NCBI RefSeq assembly: GCF_002844575.1
Contig: NZ_PIQO01000002.1
Location: 1-64,000, forward strand
Origin: Heyndrickxia camelliae
GTDB lineage: Bacteria; Bacillota; Bacilli; Bacillales; Bacillaceae_C
DNA: 64,000 bases
Reading direction: 5' to 3'
How positions within the stretch are numbered: the first letter of the stretch is position 1; the number at the start of each line of letters is the position of its first letter. Below the pieces are notes generated by a model. It saw only the letters and a list, made by a program, of their open reading frames with translations, ran no database searches and was not told where the DNA came from. Positions 34,681 to 44,500 of the stretch are shown here, in pieces. A program made the position numbers and the translations under genes.

Positions 34681-34688
34681 AAAATTGA

Positions 34689-35045
34689 CTAGTCATATTT
34701 TCCTTTATTTAAGATAGTATTTTGCAAAATAATATTGGTAACAGACATAATAACTGCCATTAAGAATGCCATCCCAAAGCTATGGATTTCAAAGCTTTCC
34801 CCCATAAGCTTATCTGTTATTAATAACGTGATGGCATTAATGACTATAAGAAATATTCCTAATGTCAAAATTGTTATTGGCAGAGTTAATATAATCAAAA
34901 TAGGACGTACCAATACATTCAAAATTGATAATACGAAGCTTGCCGCCACTGCAGCTCCAAAACTTGATACTTCGAAGCTGTGGAAAAAACCTGCTATTGC
35001 TACGAATAGTATTGCATTGATGAAAATACTTATTAACCACCTCAT
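34689..35045 (-). CDS. yvlD: YvlD family membrane protein (phage-holin-like, PF04020)
   Basis: This 118-residue protein with four membrane helices spans nearly its whole length. The core VAASFVLSILNVLVRPILII followed by LTLPITILTLG is diagnostic of the DUF360/YvlD family, widespread and of unknown function. It is 21 bp downstream of yvlB on the same strand. In B. subtilis the yvlABCD genes respond to cell-envelope stress through ECF sigma factors. The PspC-type yvlC expected between yvlB and yvlD is missing here. Confidence 0.9.
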   Translation of the reverse strand: MRWLISIFINAILFVAIAGFFHSFEVSSFGAAVAASFVLSILNVLVRPILIILTLPITILTLGIFLIVINAITLLITDKLMGESFEIHSFGMAFLMAVIMSVTNIILQNTILNKGKYD

Positions 35046-35066
35046 TAAAACGAAACCTCATCCTTC

Positions 35067-36197
35067 CTATAGTACAGCTTCTTTTTTCTCCACTTTTTTA
35101 ATATTAACAGAGCCAGTTTTAGTGTCTGCAAATACTCTTGTTAATTCTTCGGTTTCACCAGATTTCTTGAAGCTTATTTGTTTTTGTGCTATATCCTTCT
35201 TTTCTGATATGGTTTCTACATCATCTAACTCAATTTTTATACTTCCAAAGTTAGATTTACATTCCCCCTCCACACCACATCCATCAGGAAGGAAGAGATT
35301 AATATTCCCTGTTACAGCTTTTACATGAACAGTATCAGCTTGATTTTTTAAAGTGCAGTGAACATTGCCATTAAATGATTGCAAGTCAACGATATGATAG
35401 GAGCCGACAACATCTATTTGACCATTCATGGTTTCAGCAGCAAGTCTTTTTGCTTTACTATTTTGAATAGTAATTTTGCCATTTGCTGTTTCGGCCTCCA
35501 ATTTATCTGTTATCATATCATGTAAAGAAATTTTGCCGTTTGCTGTTTTTGTTTTAAAATCCTGGACATCTAATTTTTCAGCAGTTATTCTTCCATTAAA
35601 GGTACGAATAATCGCCTTTTCATACGTGCTTCTTGGAACATAAACGACAGTATCAACTTTCATCCATTTCGATTGAGTAGAAAAGCGCAATCGTTTATTT
35701 TCTACCGAAAAATAGCTGTTTTCAATAAAAAAGCTGCGGGCATCATCACGTTGATCTTTTCTATATACCTTCGCTTGACATTCCACACGTGTATCAGGTT
35801 GATCCCAAGGTTTTATTTCGACATGACCATTTGCAACATCAATGTCAATCTGAGTGAATTCTGCTTCTGGTTGTTGAAATACATGTGGAAATTCAACTGA
35901 TTGATTAAAGGGGAATTCAAACTCTTTAATTTTTTTCACCGCGGAATTAACAAAGTCTAAAATTTTCTCGCGAGTTGCATTGAATTGAAATCCTTCTTCT
36001 GCATCCTCTTTATTAGCATGGTTATCTTGATCATGATTACCCTTCGCGGCTGAATCAATTTCATGTTTTATATCGTGTACATTTTCGTCTTTTCGTTTAT
36101 TTTCATTATCCAAAGCTTCTAATAAGGTTAATGCTTCCTCTGTCGAAAGTTTTCCGTCCTTCACTAGATCTAAAATACGCTTTCTTTCCATTTGCAT
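35067..36197 (-). CDS. yvlB: YvlB: SHOCT-like N terminus plus DUF4097 beta-helix domain
   Basis: The 376-residue protein starts with ERKRILDLVKDGKLSTEEAL, a short helical oligomerisation-like segment. An acidic Asp/Asn/His-rich linker follows (about residues 30-75) and then a repeated beta-strand domain of the DUF4097 adhesin-like family. There the motif TANGKI or TFNGRI or TMNGQI recurs about every 20 residues (for example TKTANGKISLHDMITDKLEA). There is no signal peptide, so it is likely cytoplasmic or membrane-associated through YvlD. Function is unknown, with envelope-stress links by family. A good GGAGG precedes the ATG. Confidence 0.9.
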   Translation of the reverse strand: MQMERKRILDLVKDGKLSTEEALTLLEALDNENKRKDENVHDIKHEIDSAAKGNHDQDNHANKEDAEEGFQFNATREKILDFVNSAVKKIKEFEFPFNQSVEFPHVFQQPEAEFTQIDIDVANGHVEIKPWDQPDTRVECQAKVYRKDQRDDARSFFIENSYFSVENKRLRFSTQSKWMKVDTVVYVPRSTYEKAIIRTFNGRITAEKLDVQDFKTKTANGKISLHDMITDKLEAETANGKITIQNSKAKRLAAETMNGQIDVVGSYHIVDLQSFNGNVHCTLKNQADTVHVKAVTGNINLFLPDGCGVEGECKSNFGSIKIELDDVETISEKKDIAQKQISFKKSGETEELTRVFADTKTGSVNIKKVEKKEAVL

Positions 36198-36411
36198 CTT
36201 TAGCTCCTCCTTTATGATTATTAAGATCCTCTAAAGATGGATTTGTACATAAATTTTTTAACAAGGCTCTTTTATTAAGCTTTGCTGCTTTTGTAAAAGA
36301 AATCCCCAATCCCTCTTCAATCGCCTTAAGAAAGAAAAGGCGCCCTACACTGAGTCTAACTTGAAATTTATAACGGTTACGAAAAGCAACAATTAATACG
36401 AAAACAGCCAT
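36106..36411 (-). CDS. Possible small membrane-associated protein at the yvlA position
   Basis: This 101-residue frame has a hydrophobic start (MAVFVLIVAF), then a basic, ordinary-looking stretch (YKFQVRLSVGRLFFLKAIEE) up to about residue 68. From there it overlaps the first 92 bp of yvlB in another frame, and the C-terminal third looks like a shadow of yvlB. Either the genuine gene ends by a frameshift near 36200 or the overlap is real. It occupies the yvlA place of the B. subtilis yvlABCD operon, but I cannot confirm similarity. The ribosome binding site is weak (AATAGGT). Confidence 0.4.
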   Translation of the reverse strand: MAVFVLIVAFRNRYKFQVRLSVGRLFFLKAIEEGLGISFTKAAKLNKRALLKNLCTNPSLEDLNNHKGGAKDANGKKAYFRSSEGRKTFDRGSINLIRSFG

Positions 36412-36497
36412 TATTATTACCTATTTCTATTTTCGCATAACCCTTCCTTTTCTTCCTCCGTCTTAGGATGGAATTATTTTCGTTTTATAGACGAAAA

Positions 36498-36536
36498 AAA
36501 CCTAAAAATATATGTAGACATACATTTTTAGGTTTT
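36498..36536. terminator. Terminator of the tagDGH unit
   Basis: Long near-perfect stem AAACCTAAAAATATATG / TACATTTTTAGGTTT. The tagH stop codon lies inside one arm. On the minus strand the stem is followed by TTTTTTCG. Strong terminator, usable in both directions. Confidence 0.85.
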
Positions 36537-37343
36537 AGCATTGGATATCTTGTATTCACTACTTCTCTTTTCCATTACTTTCTCCCTATACTCTTTTCTC
36601 TCTATTTCTGACATTGCTTTATAATCCTTAAGAAATTTTTCGTATTTTGGAACAACCTCTGAAACTTCTCCAAAGGACTTTACCTCTCCATACTCAATCC
36701 ACAATGCCTTTTCACAGAAATTTTTAATTTGTCTAAGGGAATGGCTAATGAAAAAAATCGTTTTACCCTTTTCTTTAAATTCATTCATTTTAGCTTCACA
36801 TTTATCCGCAAATATTTTGTCTCCAACAGATAACGCTTCATCAATAATTAAAATGTCTGGATTTATATTTACCGAAATTGCAAATCCCAAACGAGATTTC
36901 ATTCCACTTGAATAATTCTTTACAGGTTGATCGATAAATTTTCCAATTTCGGAAAACTCTATTATCTCAGGCTCTAATTTTTTTATTTGCCTTTTGTTAA
37001 AGCCAAGCATCAAACATTTTAGTTCAATATTCTCTCTCCCTGTTAACTGATTATCCAATCCAGAGTTGATTGCGATTAAGGCTACATCGCCATTAATTTC
37101 AATACTGCCTGAAGTGGGAGGAATAATGCCAGATATGATATTAGAAAGCGTAGACTTCCCAGAGCCATTAACACCTATAATACCAATTACATCGCCTTTT
37201 TCCGCTTCAAAACTTATATTTCTTAAAGCGTAGAAATCCTCCCCATATCCTTTAGGCATTACAATATCCAGCAATTTATCTGAGGTTCTGCTGTACATTT
37301 TATATTTTTTCGCAACATTACGGAGTATTACTGTTTTATTCAC
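36528..37343 (-). CDS. tagH: Teichoic acid export ATP-binding protein TagH (short form)
   Basis: TagH is the ATPase of the ABC-2 exporter that flips undecaprenyl-linked wall teichoic acid. Walker A G-V-N-G-S-G-K-S-T is at about 57-65, the unusual signature NYSSGMKSRLGFA follows, and Walker B is PDILIIDEALSVGD. The 271-residue form ends soon after the nucleotide-binding domain, while B. subtilis TagH (about 527 residues) has a long C-terminal extension. A GTG at 37343 is preferred; the longer frame starts at a TTG inside tagG. It pairs with tagG directly upstream. Confidence 0.92.
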   Translation of the reverse strand: MNKTVILRNVAKKYKMYSRTSDKLLDIVMPKGYGEDFYALRNISFEAEKGDVIGIIGVNGSGKSTLSNIISGIIPPTSGSIEINGDVALIAINSGLDNQLTGRENIELKCLMLGFNKRQIKKLEPEIIEFSEIGKFIDQPVKNYSSGMKSRLGFAISVNINPDILIIDEALSVGDKIFADKCEAKMNEFKEKGKTIFFISHSLRQIKNFCEKALWIEYGEVKSFGEVSEVVPKYEKFLKDYKAMSEIERKEYREKVMEKRSSEYKISNAKT

Positions 37344-37359
37344 ATATCTCACATCCGTA

Positions 37360-38169
37360 TTATAAAAAGTCAACAAATCGATTTCTGAATTTCACATGTA
37401 ATACTGAACCGATAAATAGAAGGACCAGAATAACAGCCCAAAAATAAAGAGTGTAATGCCAATGACTTACTAAATACCATTTTTGGCTAAGTAACGAGTT
37501 TCTATACCCTTCGATGATGTAATAGATAGGATTTAATTTTAATATACCTTGATATTTTGCTAATATTCCTGTTGTTGGAGCCCACAATATCGGTGCTAAG
37601 TAGATCATCATTCTCATAATCGCTGTAACAATCATATTTACATCCCTAACTATCGTAGCCAGTGTAGACGTTATGAGTGAAATCGAGAAAGTAAGAACTA
37701 TTGCGGCAAACATATAATATGGTAATTCTATATAATGAATGGAGATTGTAAATCCATAAAAATGTAATATTACCATAATCACAACTAATAACATTAAATG
37801 CTGGTAAAACTTCGCGATTATTACATAAGATGGTATCACACTCAATGGAAAGCTCATTTTGGCAACCATTTTAATTCGTGAATAAATCGCTTTAGTACCT
37901 TGTGTAATAGCCGGATTAATGAAAAACCAAGCAACAATTCCCGCTATCATCCAAGGAAAATAGGCAATGTCCCCCTCACCTTTTCTACCAGTAATACCAA
38001 CACCAAACACAATCCAATATACACCAATTTGGATCATCGGATTGATTACTTCCCACAAAATCCCTAAATAATTATTTTTATTAGCACTTTTCACTTCATA
38101 AGCTGAGAGTCTGCTTATAAGGTAGATGCTTTTAAATTGCTCCTTAATTACAGTAAAAACAGATTTCAT
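37360..38169 (-). CDS. tagG: Teichoic acid export permease TagG
   Basis: This 269-residue ABC-2 membrane permease forms the wall teichoic acid exporter with TagH. About six membrane helices are seen, with the conserved N-terminal region NNYLGILWEVINPMIQIGVY and the ABC-2 motif near IYLAPILWAPTTGILAKYQG. The C-terminal LNPIYYIIEGYRNSLLSQKW is also conserved. Length is typical of TagG. It lies 100 bp after tagD and immediately before tagH in one unit. The start is preceded by AAGAAAGGAC. Confidence 0.95.
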   Translation of the reverse strand: MKSVFTVIKEQFKSIYLISRLSAYEVKSANKNNYLGILWEVINPMIQIGVYWIVFGVGITGRKGEGDIAYFPWMIAGIVAWFFINPAITQGTKAIYSRIKMVAKMSFPLSVIPSYVIIAKFYQHLMLLVVIMVILHFYGFTISIHYIELPYYMFAAIVLTFSISLITSTLATIVRDVNMIVTAIMRMMIYLAPILWAPTTGILAKYQGILKLNPIYYIIEGYRNSLLSQKWYLVSHWHYTLYFWAVILVLLFIGSVLHVKFRNRFVDFL

Positions 38170-38269
38170 GTAATAGTCCTTTCTTAGAAACCAAAAGAAA
38201 CTTATAATAAAGTTAATATTCTTCCCTATTTGTACATATATTTATAAAAAAAATTGGAGGCTTTTTAAA

Positions 38270-38674
38270 TTATTTATACCCATTATTTACAGTAAATAAA
38301 TCCTTCTTGATTTTTGTAGTCGATATTCCTACCGTTCTCGGTAAATATACAACTTCACAATAGTCCTTTAGAAAGTCAAACTTTCCTTTCCAATCATCCC
38401 CCATAACAAAAATGTCCACATTATGGTTAACGACATCGGATATTTTTTGATCCCAATTATTTTCCGGAATGACCTCATCCACGTACCGAATGGATTCCAG
38501 AATAAATTTACGATTTTCGTAACTATGATAAGCTTCTTTATTTTTTATTTTATTGAACTCGTCAGTGGATAAAGCAACAATTAAATAATCTCCAAGTTCC
38601 TTTGCTCGTTTTAGTAAATTTATATGTCCCCAATGAAGTAAATCAAAGGTTCCGTATGTTATAACTTTTTTCAT
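38270..38674 (-). CDS. tagD: Glycerol-3-phosphate cytidylyltransferase
   Basis: TagD makes CDP-glycerol, the donor for poly(glycerol phosphate) teichoic acid, from CTP and sn-glycerol 3-phosphate. The 134-residue protein shows the nucleotidyltransferase motif GTFDLLHWGHINLLKRA and the second motif GISTTKIKKDL (R-x-x-G-I-S-T-T family pattern, here PRTVGISTTK). The ATG after GGGAGAGG was chosen, 19 codons inside the longest frame. It heads the tagD-tagG-tagH unit behind its own promoter. A donor synthase here fits the glycerophosphotransferases next to it. Confidence 0.96.
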   Translation of the reverse strand: MKKVITYGTFDLLHWGHINLLKRAKELGDYLIVALSTDEFNKIKNKEAYHSYENRKFILESIRYVDEVIPENNWDQKISDVVNHNVDIFVMGDDWKGKFDFLKDYCEVVYLPRTVGISTTKIKKDLFTVNNGYK

Positions 38675-38761
38675 TCTAAACCTCTCCCTTATTGCAGGTA
38701 TTTTAAGTGGATGATTCGAGCAAGATAACAATGGTCTTTACACAAAATAAACACATCCAAT

Positions 38762-38789
38762 ATTATAATCGAAAACACACTACTTTCAA
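38762..38789 (-). promoter_or_regulatory. Likely sigma-A promoter of tagD-tagG-tagH
   Basis: Minus-strand TTGAAA and TATAAT, 16 nt apart. The leader to the tagD start would be about 80 nt. The -10 is perfect. Confidence 0.7.
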
Positions 38790-38893
38790 ATACAATAAAT
38801 GTTACTTTCTTAAAACTGGACCCACACTCCCCTTGGTTATTCTTATCTTTCATTAAGTAGAAGGGGTTTATACAGTGCAAGGATAATAATAAA

Positions 38894-40126
38894 CTAGCCG
38901 GGATATTGCATTTTTTCCCTTTGTTCCTTTTTTTGAATAAATGGTGACAAATAATGGATTAATTGCTGACTTGACTGCCCAGTTGAGTATTTATTCCACA
39001 TATCAGAAAAAGCTTCAATTTCCTCTAGATTAAAGGAATTATTCCTTATTTGATCTATTATTTCTGTTGTCGTCAAAGCTAATGGCCCAGGAATCATCTC
39101 TTTATAATCAAACCACACCCCTCTTTCATGAATGTATTCTTCCAAATCATATGCAAAAAAAATCATGGGTCTTTTTAATAAAGAATATTCAAACGGAATA
39201 GATGAATAATCGGTAATTAGTATATCAGTGATCATTAATATTTCATTCACATCAACATAATCGGAAAAGTCAAAAACAAAGTCTTGATTTATGTCTCTGA
39301 TGTCCAATTCATTTCTGATTGCTGGGTGCAATCGTAGTAAGATTACATAGTCCTTACCCAATTTTTCTTTCATTAAATCTAAATCTAACCTTAATTCGAA
39401 AGAATCCAAACTCTCATCTCTGAAAGTTGGAGCGTACAATATTCTTTTTTTATTTTTTAAATAAGGAAATTTATTTAATATGTTTGTAACAATCAACTGT
39501 TTATTTTGCTCATTAAAAAATATATCGGTTCTGGGAATACCAACTCGTAAAATTTGACTTGCCGATAAATCAAATGCTTCCTGGAAGATCTGCCCCATTA
39601 TATCTGAACCAACTATTACTTCAGAAAATCTCTTATAAACATTTTTAAAACGTTTAATATCTTTTCTATTTCGGTCTTTTATGGAATGATCTTTTAATCC
39701 AAACTTTTTAAATGCACCAGCTGCATGCCAAACTTGAATACATTTTACATTCTTTTTAAAGTTTACAACAGATAAAAATGCGTAATAATTGTCGATTATC
39801 ACCGTACGGGACGTTGCTATATGATAAATCGATAAGATTATGTTAATTAAATTTAACGTTTCAAATTTAATGGACACAGCATCTTTAAACTTTAGATTGT
39901 ATTTGCATGATCTTGAATATAAAAAAACAGTATCGCATTGTATTTGCTGACGTTTCATTTCTTCGTAGAGAAAAAGTGAATTGTCACCAAAAGAAACAAT
40001 AAAAGTGATTTTGTTTTTCAGAGGAAAAATGCTCATTATTAAAAACAAATATCTATATGTCGTTAAATAAAGCCAAATTGCGACTTCTTTAATCAATCTT
40101 TTCAAAATATCACCAGCCAAATTCAT
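38894..40126 (-). CDS. tagB: CDP-glycerol glycerophosphotransferase, TagB-type primase
   Basis: This 410-residue membrane-associated enzyme probably adds the first glycerol phosphate to the undecaprenyl-PP-disaccharide. Motifs are QVWHAAGAFKKFGLKD (the WHAAGAF form typical of TagB, His at about 134) and LLRLHPAIRN with the second catalytic His. DILITDYSSIPFEYSLLKRP follows. An in-frame GTG lies at 40150, but an extended -10 element ends only 7 nt before it, so that start would be almost leaderless and the ATG at 40126 was chosen. Neither has a good ribosome binding site. Confidence 0.88.
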   Translation of the reverse strand: MNLAGDILKRLIKEVAIWLYLTTYRYLFLIMSIFPLKNKITFIVSFGDNSLFLYEEMKRQQIQCDTVFLYSRSCKYNLKFKDAVSIKFETLNLINIILSIYHIATSRTVIIDNYYAFLSVVNFKKNVKCIQVWHAAGAFKKFGLKDHSIKDRNRKDIKRFKNVYKRFSEVIVGSDIMGQIFQEAFDLSASQILRVGIPRTDIFFNEQNKQLIVTNILNKFPYLKNKKRILYAPTFRDESLDSFELRLDLDLMKEKLGKDYVILLRLHPAIRNELDIRDINQDFVFDFSDYVDVNEILMITDILITDYSSIPFEYSLLKRPMIFFAYDLEEYIHERGVWFDYKEMIPGPLALTTTEIIDQIRNNSFNLEEIEAFSDMWNKYSTGQSSQQLIHYLSPFIQKKEQREKMQYPG

Positions 40127-40157
40127 AGCTTTTTTTCTTTTTTTCGTCACTTATATA

Positions 40158-40163
40158 ATTATA
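40158..40163 (-). promoter_or_regulatory. Extended -10 promoter of tagB
   Basis: Minus-strand TGATATAAT gives TG-n-TATAAT with no clear -35. The predicted transcript would begin at or next to 40151. Three TTAACA-like hexamers at 11-nt spacing (40175-40202, middle one degenerate) lie directly upstream and could be a weak Pho box. Confidence 0.5.
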
Positions 40164-40338
40164 TCATTATTTTTTTAACAAAACGTGACTCTATGGTTAC
40201 AATATGTTTTCTCAAATTTTTTATTTTATTTATTGCCATAAAGTATATTTGAAATAATAGATTTTTGCACTTATAATAATCCCTAGATTTAATGGCGTTA
40301 TTGTATAATTTATAAATAGAAAGGTAATGGAATAAATT

Positions 40339-41535
40339 ATGAGTTTACTCACCAAGATAAAGAGGCATAGGATAGTTACTCAAATCTATAAAAGGGCATT
40401 TAAGCTTGCCTCCTATTTACCTGTAAAAAAAAATCTGATAGTTTTTGAAAGTTACTCTGGTAAGCAATATAGTTGCAATCCTAGAGCTATTTATGAATAT
40501 TTGAAGCAAAATCACTTACAATACGAAATGCTTTGGAGCGTGGACAAGAACTTCGAGGAAACTTTTAAAAAGGAAAACATTCCTTATGTTAAAAGATTTT
40601 CTATTAGATGGTTAATGAGTATGGCTAGAGCACAATATTGGGTCAATAATGCAAGACTTCCTTTATGGATACCAAAACCTAACCATACTACTTACTTGCA
40701 AACTTGGCACGGAACACCGTTAAAGAAACTGGCAGAAGATATGGATGAGGTATATATACCTGGTACAAATACCGAATTGTATAAAAAAAATTTTAGAACA
40801 GCCACAAGTAAATGGGATTACCTTATATCACCTAACAGATATTCAACAGAAATCTTCAAAAGAGCCTTTAATTTTAATAAGACTGTTATCGAATCCGGGT
40901 ATCCTAGAAATGATTTTTTATATAATCACCGTGATTCTGAAACAATACAAAAAATTAAAGAGAAATGTGATATACCTTTGGATAAGAAGGTTATTCTTTA
41001 TGCCCCAACTTGGCGGGATGATAATTACTACAGTAAAGGTAAATATAAATTTGATATAAATTTGGATTTAAATAAATTAAAAGATCAATTTGGTAATGAT
41101 TATGTTATTATTTTAAGAATGCATTACTTGGTAGCTGAACAATTTGATTTGTCATCGTTTAAGGGTTTTGCATTTGATTTATCCAATCATGAAGATATAC
41201 GAGAGTTATATTTAATTTCAGATTTACTGATTACAGACTATTCATCTGTTTTTTTTGATTATGCAAATTTAAAAAGACCAATTTTGTTCTATGTATACGA
41301 CATCGAACATTACCGTGACAATTTAAGAGGATTTTACTTTGATTTTGAGAAGGAAGCACCTGGACCTCTTTTAACAACCACTGATGAAGTAATTCAAGCA
41401 ATCAAAGATGTAGAGCAATGTAACTTCCAGGTCAACGAATTATTTCAATCCTTCTATAATAAATTCTGTTACTTAGAAAATGGAAATTCTTCTAAAAAAG
41501 TAGTTGAAAATTTGTTCCATGATAAAACAAATTAA
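40339..41535 (+). CDS. CDP-glycerol glycerophosphotransferase, TagF-type (single module)
   Basis: This 398-residue GT-B-fold enzyme transfers glycerol phosphate (or another CDP-polyol phosphate) from CDP-glycerol. The catalytic region is TYLQTWHGTPLKKLAEDM with His124, then VIILRMHYLV with His262, and LLITDYSSVFFDYANLKRPI with Thr299-Ser303. The C-terminal GFYFDFEKEAPGPLLTT is also conserved. It lacks the N-terminal tandem domain of B. subtilis TagF (746 residues) and corresponds to its catalytic C-terminal part. It is 49 bp upstream of the 1103-residue paralogue and likely co-transcribed. The ribosome binding site is weak (AAAGG, then GGA 7 nt before ATG). Confidence 0.9.
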   Translation: MSLLTKIKRHRIVTQIYKRAFKLASYLPVKKNLIVFESYSGKQYSCNPRAIYEYLKQNHLQYEMLWSVDKNFEETFKKENIPYVKRFSIRWLMSMARAQYWVNNARLPLWIPKPNHTTYLQTWHGTPLKKLAEDMDEVYIPGTNTELYKKNFRTATSKWDYLISPNRYSTEIFKRAFNFNKTVIESGYPRNDFLYNHRDSETIQKIKEKCDIPLDKKVILYAPTWRDDNYYSKGKYKFDINLDLNKLKDQFGNDYVIILRMHYLVAEQFDLSSFKGFAFDLSNHEDIRELYLISDLLITDYSSVFFDYANLKRPILFYVYDIEHYRDNLRGFYFDFEKEAPGPLLTTTDEVIQAIKDVEQCNFQVNELFQSFYNKFCYLENGNSSKKVVENLFHDKTN

Positions 41536-41584
41536 CATCAAGCAATAAGACGATTTTTTAACTACTGGAAGGCGGTCAATAATA

Positions 41585-44500
41585 ATGTTCTCTTTTTTTA
41601 AAAAACGTAAAGGAACTGTTCTTAAAAATATCCTTAAAATAAAACAGTCTGATAACTTACTACTAATTGAAGGTGAAATCTCTAAACCAAATTATTTCGT
41701 CGAGGGTTTATGGCTTTTATCTAGAGATGGAACAAATACATTACAGCTATCTGATATTAAACCGTCTCAATTATTTTCTTTCAAGGTTGATTTTAATGAT
41801 ATTCAGCGTTCCATATTACCCTCTTCACCAGAGATCTATGATTTTTACTTAAAAATAAGTACGCACAGCTACTTACTAACTCCGGATGAATTAGAGAAAC
41901 TGGAGAAGCGTAAAGGCTTTAAGAAATTAAACCAACAAGATAACGATATTGAATATTTCATACGGCTTGGACGTTTCAAGGAGACTACATTAAGCGCTGT
42001 AAGCTGGTATAAGAATGCTGAAAATTTCAGCACCTTATTTATAACAAAAAAAGGCAATATTTCATTAGCGCATAATGTAGAAATAAACGTTAAACCAAGG
42101 TTACAAATTGAAAAAGTTAAATCAAAGAAAAATGAGATTCATTTAGGAGGAAGAATTTTTTCTTCTCATCTCAAAATAGAGTCAGGAAAATTATTGCTTA
42201 AAGGAAGAACCACTAAAAAGGAAATGTTTGCGCCTGTTACCTTTCACGACCTCCGTGAAGAAACAAGGCAAAAATACGGTCTTAACAGATATACTTATAA
42301 ATCCGACCTACAATTACAAAATATTAATAATGGAAAACTTTTGGAAGAAGATATATATGATATATTTCTCGTATTAAAATTTTCGAATAGTGACGAAGAA
42401 AAAATTGTCCGTGTGGGAAGACCAACATTCAAAACCAAACTTTTCACTAAACAAGCAGTCGCTTTTAATAATGGTGAAGTAACTATTGTTAACCCTTATT
42501 ATACTTTTAAACAGTATAATCTCTCGTTAGAAGTTTTTGAATTTGATCATGATACTTATTCCTATATGACAAAAGTCTTACGATGGTCCTGGTTACTTAG
42601 AAGATTAAATCGAAAAAAAGATATTTGGCTAGTGGGTGAAAGATCGTACAAAGCTCAGGATACAGGTTACCACTTTTTTAAATTTATGAGAGAGTCTCAC
42701 CCAGATAAAAATGTATATTATGTTATTGACAAGAACTCTCCTGAATATCGTAATGTTGAACCATTAGGTAATGTTTTGCATTTTAAATCAAAAGACCATA
42801 TTTGGAATACTTTAATGGCTACAAAAATTGTTTCTTCTCATCATGCAGATTATCTATATCCTACTCGAACACCGAGATTTATTAAGGCAGTAAAAGCAAC
42901 AAAAATTTTCTTGCAACATGGTGTAATGGGTACAAAAAATATGATTGCTAATTACGGAAAAAAATCTCGTGGTTTTAATACAGATGTATTCTTAGTTAGT
43001 TCTGATTTTGAGAAAGATATGATTGTAAATGATTTTGAATACGATCCAAGTGATGTTTTTGTTACTGGGTTATCGAGATTTGATTCCTTATTAAATAATG
43101 ATACTGAAATAAAAAGACAATTACTGATTATTCCAACGTGGAGAGATTGGATCGGAAGTAATATGGATTTCACCGAAACAGAATACTTCCAACGCTATCA
43201 TGATCTCGTTCATAGTGATGAATTGCACTCACTGGCTAAAAGGTACGGCTTTGAAATTATTTTCTGTTTACATCCCAATATGCAAATGTATACCAACTAT
43301 TTTAAAGACGCTCCGGTTAGAGTTATTAGCCAAGGTGAAGTGAATGTACAGACACTTTTAAAAGAAAGTGCAATGATGATTACCGATTATTCGAGTGTAG
43401 CATTTGACTTTAGTTTTCTTCATAAGCCAATAATATACTATCAATTTGATAGAAGTCGTTTTATTGGAAAAAGACCATCTCACTTGGACTTAGATAATGA
43501 TTTACCTGGTGATATTGTTTATAATCAAGAAACTTTGCTAGAAATATTAACACAGTATGCCGAAAATGATTTCAAAATGAAATCAGATAATTTAATCCGA
43601 TCTAATAAGTTTTTAAAATATAGAGATTGTCATGCTAACGAAAGAATTTATGATGTAATAACATCATATAAACGCCAGCATAGTCGAATTCAAGAATTTT
43701 TTGATGGAGAGCTTGGAAGTGCTTTATACAGGAAGTTTAGAAAAAGTAGATATTATTTTCCAATCATGAAATCCTTCTATAAAGTTTCAAAAACTATTTT
43801 ACCTGTTGATAAAAAGCTAATATTAATTGAAAGCTCTTTAGGTAAACAATACGCGGATAGCCCACGTTATATTTATGAAGAGATTCTAAAAAGAAATTTA
43901 AATTACAGGATTGTTTGGGTATGCAATCGCAGTAATGTTCGGTTTCCAGACATCAATACGCGAAAAATAACAAGATTAAGTCCTGAATATTACTATTACC
44001 TTGCTAGGGCTAAATATTGGATTAATAACCAGAATTTCCCTACCTATATTTCAAAAAGAAAAGAAACAACCTATATTCAAACTTGGCATGGAACGCCGCT
44101 AAAAAAAATGTTATACGATATTGAGACTATACATGGAAGAGACGAAGACTATTTAAAACGTGTTTCTTTCGCAACAAGACAATGGGATTATCTACTTTCC
44201 CCTAGTGAGTATGCAACAAATGCGTTTAAAAGTGCGTTTCGTTATAAAGGCAATATACTAGAATTGGGCTATCCAAGAAATGATCTTTTTTATAAAAAAG
44301 ACGTACAAGATATTACCACAAAGGTGAAAAACAGATTAAATATTCCTAAGGATAAAAAGGTAATCTTATATGCCCCAACATTTAGGGATAATCAAAAAGA
44401 AAAAAATAAATTTGTCTTTGACTTAAATCTTGATTTAAACGAATTACATGAACATCTAAAAGATGAATATGTTTTACTCTTAAGGATGCATATTGTTGTT

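Noticed and set aside
34478-34717. 79-residue plus-strand frame overlapping the exporter stop and yvlD
   Set aside because: No ribosome binding site and mixed composition; it crosses the tandem duplication and convergent yvlD.
38689-38880. 63-residue minus-strand frame upstream of tagD
   Set aside because: It spans the tagD promoter and has no ribosome binding site or recognisable sequence.
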